A stretch of 6,168 nucleotides of DNA, taken from contig DATKZH010000452.1 of assembly GCA_035528065.1 (NCBI GenBank), positions 1 to 6,168 of the forward strand. Reading direction: 5' to 3'. The position numbers and the translations under genes were made by a program. Positions 5,043 through 6,168 of this stretch are shown one piece after another. The notes under the pieces are model-generated. The model did not search any database and was not told the DNA's origin. It was given only the letters and a program-made list of their open reading frames with translations. This DNA is from DATKZH01 sp035528065 (GTDB taxonomy: Bacteria > Planctomycetota > Planctomycetia > Pirellulales > Thermoguttaceae). Position 1 is the stretch's first letter, and every line of letters starts with the position of its first letter.

Positions 5043-5942
5043 TCACAGCCGCGCCATCGCCATGGCGACCATGTCCTCCCACACCTTTCGCTGCTCGATC
5101 AGGGCCGCGACGCGGTCTTCCGGGCTGGTGCGGCATTCCAGGAGGATCCAGCCGTCGTAGTTCATCTTGACGAAGAGACCCATCAACTGCCGGTACGGGT
5201 AGTCGTCGAGGTTCATCTCGCGGACGTGGGCGGTGGCGCCGAAGCGGCGCTTGACAAGGTTGAAGTTGTGCTCCAGGCCCTCGCCGTCCAGGTCCTGGGC
5301 GTTCGAGTTCCAGCAGACACCCACGTTGGGGTGATCGGCCACGTCCATGATTTGCTTCATGATCGGCAGGGGCGCGCACTGGCCGTGGACCTCCAGGCGG
5401 ATCTGTTGTCCGTAGTCGGCGGCGAACGCGGCGACGATATTCAGCGACTTGCCGATCTGCTCGATCGTCTTCTCGCGCGGCACGTCCTTGTGGAAGCTGT
5501 TCGGCTTGACCTTCACGCCGCTTGCGCCGCAGTCGTGGCTGAGCTTGACGAAGGCCTTGGTCGCCTCGATGGCCGCTTGGAGGGCTTCGGGGTCCGGGTG
5601 GTCGAAGCACTCGTTGCTGCCCGGGCCGACGAAGGCGACCGGGCTGTCGGCGAACCGCTTCTTCACTTCCATGCGCTCGCCCAGGTTCAGCGACGGCTCC
5701 ACGCCGTGGGGGTGCGTGGTCCGCAGTTCCACGCCCAGCACCTCGGACTTCTCGCAGTTGGCGATCAAGGTCGGCAGGTCCCAGTCCTGACCCCACAGGT
5801 AGGTGACCAACCCCAGCTTCATCCTGGAGCCGGGCTTCTCGGCGCCGAGGAGAAGCGTTTGCGCGAGCGGGCCGGCGGCCAACGCGGCGGCGCCGGCGGC
5901 GAAAGACTGTTTGAGGAAGTCACGGCGGGTCGGGTCGGGCAT
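5043..5942 (-). CDS. Tat-exported sugar phosphate isomerase/epimerase-like TIM-barrel protein
   Basis: ATG at 5942 follows GGAAGGA 8 bases upstream; an earlier in-frame start at 5999 would read through repeat DNA and is rejected. The 299-residue protein starts with a twin-arginine signal, TRRDFLKQSFAAGAAALAAG, so the folded protein is expected in the periplasm. The rest matches the xylose isomerase-like/AP endonuclease 2 TIM barrel: MKLGLVTYLWG (41-51), GVELRTTHPHG (70-80), GVKVKP (142-147), IRLEVHGQ (181-188), NVGVCWNSN (206-214), TAHVREMNL (237-245), GWILLECR (264-271). E72, E184, H186, H239 and E269 are candidate metal ligands or catalytic residues. Asn occupies a place that is often Asp in WNSN. 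Length is normal for the family. The substrate is unknown; sugar or polyol isomerisation is the family role, and such Tat-exported members are abundant in planctomycetes. Confidence 0.9.
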   Translation of the reverse strand: MPDPTRRDFLKQSFAAGAAALAAGPLAQTLLLGAEKPGSRMKLGLVTYLWGQDWDLPTLIANCEKSEVLGVELRTTHPHGVEPSLNLGERMEVKKRFADSPVAFVGPGSNECFDHPDPEALQAAIEATKAFVKLSHDCGASGVKVKPNSFHKDVPREKTIEQIGKSLNIVAAFAADYGQQIRLEVHGQCAPLPIMKQIMDVADHPNVGVCWNSNAQDLDGEGLEHNFNLVKRRFGATAHVREMNLDDYPYRQLMGLFVKMNYDGWILLECRTSPEDRVAALIEQRKVWEDMVAMAMARL

Positions 5943-5973
5943 CGTAGTATTCCTTCCGTCAGGTGGGTTGCCT

Positions 5974-6039
5974 CGTGGGTCTCGCTGCGCTTGACCCACC
6001 CTACAGGTTGTGTCGTGGGTCTCGCTGCGCTCGACCCAT
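5974..6039. repeat. pair of palindromic repeats (VKRSETH type), period 40 bp
   Basis: Two near-identical units start at 5974 and 6014. They share CGTGGGTCTCGCTGCGCT, then TGACCCA or CGACCCA. Each unit has inverted arms GTGGGTC and GACCCAC (or GACCCA) around a short centre. Read on the minus strand, one frame gives VKRSETH, a peptide typical of this widespread dispersed repeat when it is misannotated as coding. The pair occupies the 5' leader of the isomerase-like gene, beginning about 30 bases upstream of its start. Confidence 0.75.
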
Positions 6040-6168
6040 CTATGGGAACGCTTTTGTCAACCAGGTAGTTTGTTGTTATTTGCTTGTTGCGAACTGGTGA
6101 GCGTGCGGGGCTGTCCACGAGGCCTCAAGGGCGAGGGCTCAACCATCTATTCGGGATCGCCGCTACGG
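6040..6168. other. right edge, no gene recognised
   Basis: This region is partly AT-rich (about 6050-6090). A TTGACA hexamer reads on the minus strand at 6060-6055, but no good -10 follows at proper spacing. The last bases read on the minus strand as a few sense codons ending in TAG at 6150-6148, which could be the tail of a gene beyond the window, but that is too short to judge. Confidence 0.3.

Noticed and set aside
4645..5796. 383-codon minus-strand open frame
   Set aside because: It overlaps the TIM-barrel and 198-residue genes in another frame and reads as Arg/Gly/Pro-rich low complexity, a usual shadow in high-GC DNA.
6032..6060. Promoter for the isomerase-like gene with TTGACA at 6060-6055
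   Set aside because: A perfect -35 hexamer, but the sequence at 16 to 18 bases spacing (GGGTCG region) is a poor -10, so the promoter is not supported.
5226..6068. 280-codon plus-strand open frame
   Set aside because: It is antisense to the Tat-exported protein gene; its Leu/Val/Arg-rich repeats mirror the codons of the true gene.

Overview
The window looks like chromosomal DNA from a high-GC planctomycete, most likely of the Pirellulales type. This rests on inference from several signs: a Tat-exported sugar phosphate isomerase/epimerase-like protein, a small HTH plus zinc-knuckle protein and partner genes of a style common in that phylum, and palindromic repeats whose translation contains the peptide VKRSETH. 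No rRNA, tRNA or CRISPR array is visible.

Layout. Positions 1-291 (minus) hold a fragment of an IS-type transposase OrfA start that runs off the left edge, with a nested palindrome in its leader. Positions 297-752 (minus) hold the N-terminal third of a DNA N4/N6 methyltransferase that ends in a 25-bp tandem duplication and lacks its catalytic SPPY part. Positions 753-1546 carry no convincing gene. Together the left quarter looks like decayed mobile or restriction-modification DNA.

Positions 1547-3217 (minus) are the centre of interest. They form a tight three-gene operon: a PD-(D/E)XK nuclease, then a very acidic 73-residue protein with no Lys or Arg, then an HTH plus CxxC/CxxC protein whose start codon overlaps the previous stop (ATGA). 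The nuclease appears circularly permuted: the module that normally opens this family (Cys-Arg-rich YYYRY segment and the helix after it) sits at the C-terminus. A divergent gene at 3541-3792 (plus) encodes an 83-residue helical protein and has its own promoter. Two imperfect repeats of about 43 bp with AT-rich palindromic cores lie on either side of this small gene, and one abuts the predicted nuclease promoter. I infer a self-contained nuclease, acidic-partner and DNA-binding regulator module of unknown function.

The right side looks like ordinary genome: a possible 29-residue membrane peptide (4111-4200), an unrecognised 198-residue protein (4370-4966, minus), and a Tat-signal TIM-barrel protein (5043-5942, minus). 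Two copies of the VKRSETH-type repeat sit just upstream of the last gene.
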